Positions 62,753-64,000 of a stretch of DNA of 64,000 bases are shown piece by piece. The position numbers and the translations under genes are program-made. The notes beneath the pieces are model-generated. The model saw only the letters and a program-made list of their open reading frames with translations, made no database searches and was not told the DNA's origin. Position 1 is the stretch's first letter. Each line of letters begins with the position of its first letter. Source of the stretch: Brucella sp. BE17 (GTDB lineage: Bacteria; Pseudomonadota; Alphaproteobacteria; Rhizobiales; Rhizobiaceae); assembly GCF_039545455.1 (NCBI RefSeq), contig NZ_CP154468.1:744001-808000 (forward strand), given 5' to 3'.

Positions 62753-64000
62753 ATGTTGCAAAAGAATCTTGCACAGAAAACGGATTTTTATATCGACGGT
62801 ACCTGGCGTGCGCCGGTTGAAGCAAAGACCATAGAGGTCGTCAATCCGGCCAATGAAAAGCCCTATGCTGAAATCTCCGCCGGGTCGGCGGCAGATATCG
62901 ATCACGCGGTGAAAGCCGCGCGCACGGCGTTTCCTGGCTGGAGCGAAACGCCCGCCTCGAAGCGCATCGATTATATTCGGAGCATTGCCGAAATCTACGA
63001 GCGTCGCATTGATGAAATGGCGAAAACAATTTCCATGGAAATGGGCGCGCCGATAACATTGGCGCGGGAATCGCAGGCAGCCGTTGGCGTTTCGCATATC
63101 AAAGCTTTCATTGCAGCCTTCGAGAATTTTGAATTCGAGGAGATTTTATCGTCAAAACATGCCGACCAGACCATTGTGCGTGAACCGATCGGCGTTTGTG
63201 GCCTGATAACGCCGTGGAACTGGCCGATGAACCAGATTGCGCTCAAGGTCATTCCAGCCCTTTCCGTCGGTTGCACTGTGGTGCTCAAACCATCGGAAAT
63301 CGCGCCGATGTCGGCAATGCTGTTTGCGGAATTCGTCGATGAGGCGGGTCTGCCAAAGGGTGTCTTCAATCTCGTCAACGGCGAAGGTCCAGTCGTCGGT
63401 GAAGCACTTTCGCAGCATCCGGAGGTCGATATGATGTCCTTTACCGGCTCGACGCGGGCAGGCACGGCGGTTTCACGCGCATCAGCTGCAACGGTCAAAC
63501 GCGTATCTCTGGAGCTTGGTGGCAAGTCGCCCAATATCGTCTTTGCCGACAGCGATCTGGAAAAGGCCATGGCACGCAGCCTCGCCCATTGCTTTGAAAA
63601 CACCGGCCAATCCTGCAACGCGCCGACGCGCATGCTGGTTGAGCGCTCCGTCTATGACAAAGCCGTGGAACTGGCGTGCAAGGCCGCAGAAGTAACCAAG
63701 GTCGGCGATCCGGCGCAGGAGGGCAATCATATCGGCCCGTTGTCTTCGTCGGTACAGTTCGAAAAGGTGCAGACACTCATTCAGAAAGGCATCGACGAAG
63801 GCGCGCGCCTTGTTGCTGGCGGAACGGGACGGCCTGACGGTTTTACCGAGGGCGATTTCGTCAAACCAACGGTTTTTGCCGACGTGAACAACGACATGAC
63901 TATCGCACGTGAGGAAATATTTGGACCCGTTCTGGCCATGATCCCCTTCGACACAGAAGAAGAGGCCATCGCCATTGCCAATGATACGCCCTATGGTCTT
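62753..64000 (+). CDS. Aldehyde dehydrogenase family protein, 3' end cut by the window
   Basis: The first 416 codons of an NAD(P)-dependent aldehyde dehydrogenase (typical length ~475). Seen blocks: CGLITPWNWPMNQIALKVIPAL (~143-164), the NAD-binding KPSEIAP, FTGSTRAG (~228), the base Glu in VSLELGGKSPNIVFADSD (~252) and the catalytic Cys in NTGQSCNAPTRM (~286). It resembles the group including betaine-aldehyde and broad-range ALDHs. AGAGGA precedes the ATG at 8-9 nt. Placed after a possible aldehyde-oxidising Mo enzyme, it may belong to the same catabolic unit, though the 121-bp gap after DUF3775 argues for its own promoter. It runs off the right edge. Confidence 0.92.
   Translation, partial: MLQKNLAQKTDFYIDGTWRAPVEAKTIEVVNPANEKPYAEISAGSAADIDHAVKAARTAFPGWSETPASKRIDYIRSIAEIYERRIDEMAKTISMEMGAPITLARESQAAVGVSHIKAFIAAFENFEFEEILSSKHADQTIVREPIGVCGLITPWNWPMNQIALKVIPALSVGCTVVLKPSEIAPMSAMLFAEFVDEAGLPKGVFNLVNGEGPVVGEALSQHPEVDMMSFTGSTRAGTAVSRASAATVKRVSLELGGKSPNIVFADSDLEKAMARSLAHCFENTGQSCNAPTRMLVERSVYDKAVELACKAAEVTKVGDPAQEGNHIGPLSSSVQFEKVQTLIQKGIDEGARLVAGGTGRPDGFTEGDFVKPTVFADVNNDMTIAREEIFGPVLAMIPFDTEEEAIAIANDTPYGL

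Overview
The window reads as ordinary chromosomal DNA of an alphaproteobacterium of the Brucella/Ochrobactrum (Brucellaceae) type. This is inferred from protein wording, gene order and base composition of about 57% G+C; no search was run. Supporting arrangements are the run pmbA-cysQ-DUF4170-DUF374-waaA-lpxK, the run hisS-hisZ-hisG with a short HisG, groESL with a CIRCE element, the choline pair choX/betC, and metE behind a cobalamin riboswitch. I saw no insertion sequence, phage, CRISPR array, rRNA or tRNA gene.

Layout. 1-115: the 5' end of a polyamine-type periplasmic binding protein (minus strand, cut by the window edge). 242-6876: an XRE/ScfR-type regulator divergent from isocitrate lyase, two small unknown genes, then a glutamine-synthetase-like enzyme with an FAD amine oxidoreductase (PuuA/PuuB type). 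6897-10373: choline sulfatase, choline-binding protein and an exported phosphodiester-glycosidase-like protein. 10472-12638: mutL, with a -10 box so close that the mRNA may be leaderless, and a DUF2093 protein. 12643-18257: a six-gene minus-strand run for lipid A/Kdo assembly. 18459-24083: CPA2 antiporter, patatin-like lipase, and two M16 peptidase-like proteins, one lacking the zinc motif. 24139-31127: rsmD, rluB, tadA, a lipoprotein and ileS, which carries an internal low-G+C patch. 31449-34293: MipA/OmpV protein, ribF and a HAD phosphatase.

34618-36890 holds groESL with a heat-shock-like promoter, perfect CIRCE and terminator; the 3' end of groEL is partly repeated just downstream. 36900-38557 is a less conserved patch with a flavoprotein remnant, a membrane protein and an OhrR-like MarR regulator. 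38631-46627 has a small protein, fumC, a DoxX protein, hisG-hisZ-hisS and an SbmA/BacA-like ABC exporter. 46965-49674 is metE, under a B12 riboswitch and a 9-bp palindrome upstream that may be a methionine-pathway operator. An RpiB-family isomerase and two tiny membrane-protein genes (26 and 30 codons, ending in a clear terminator) follow.

51030-56795 contains an Ldh-type dehydrogenase and the three-gene system for the dipeptide osmolyte N-acetylglutaminylglutamine amide (M42 hydrolase, GNAT/ATP-grasp synthetase, amidotransferase). Its promoter region carries two terminator-like hairpins of opposite polarity. 57253-64000 encodes an isoquinoline-1-oxidoreductase-like molybdenum enzyme ([2Fe-2S] subunit, triheme cytochrome c, Tat-exported Mo subunit), a DUF3775 protein and an aldehyde dehydrogenase cut by the right edge. 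Osmoprotection (choline/betaine and NAGGN) and carbon scavenging (glyoxylate shunt, amine oxidation) recur through the window. The observations most worth testing are the two tiny genes, the transcript structure between the NAGGN and molybdenum-enzyme genes, the groEL tail duplication, the ileS mosaic and the metE double control.
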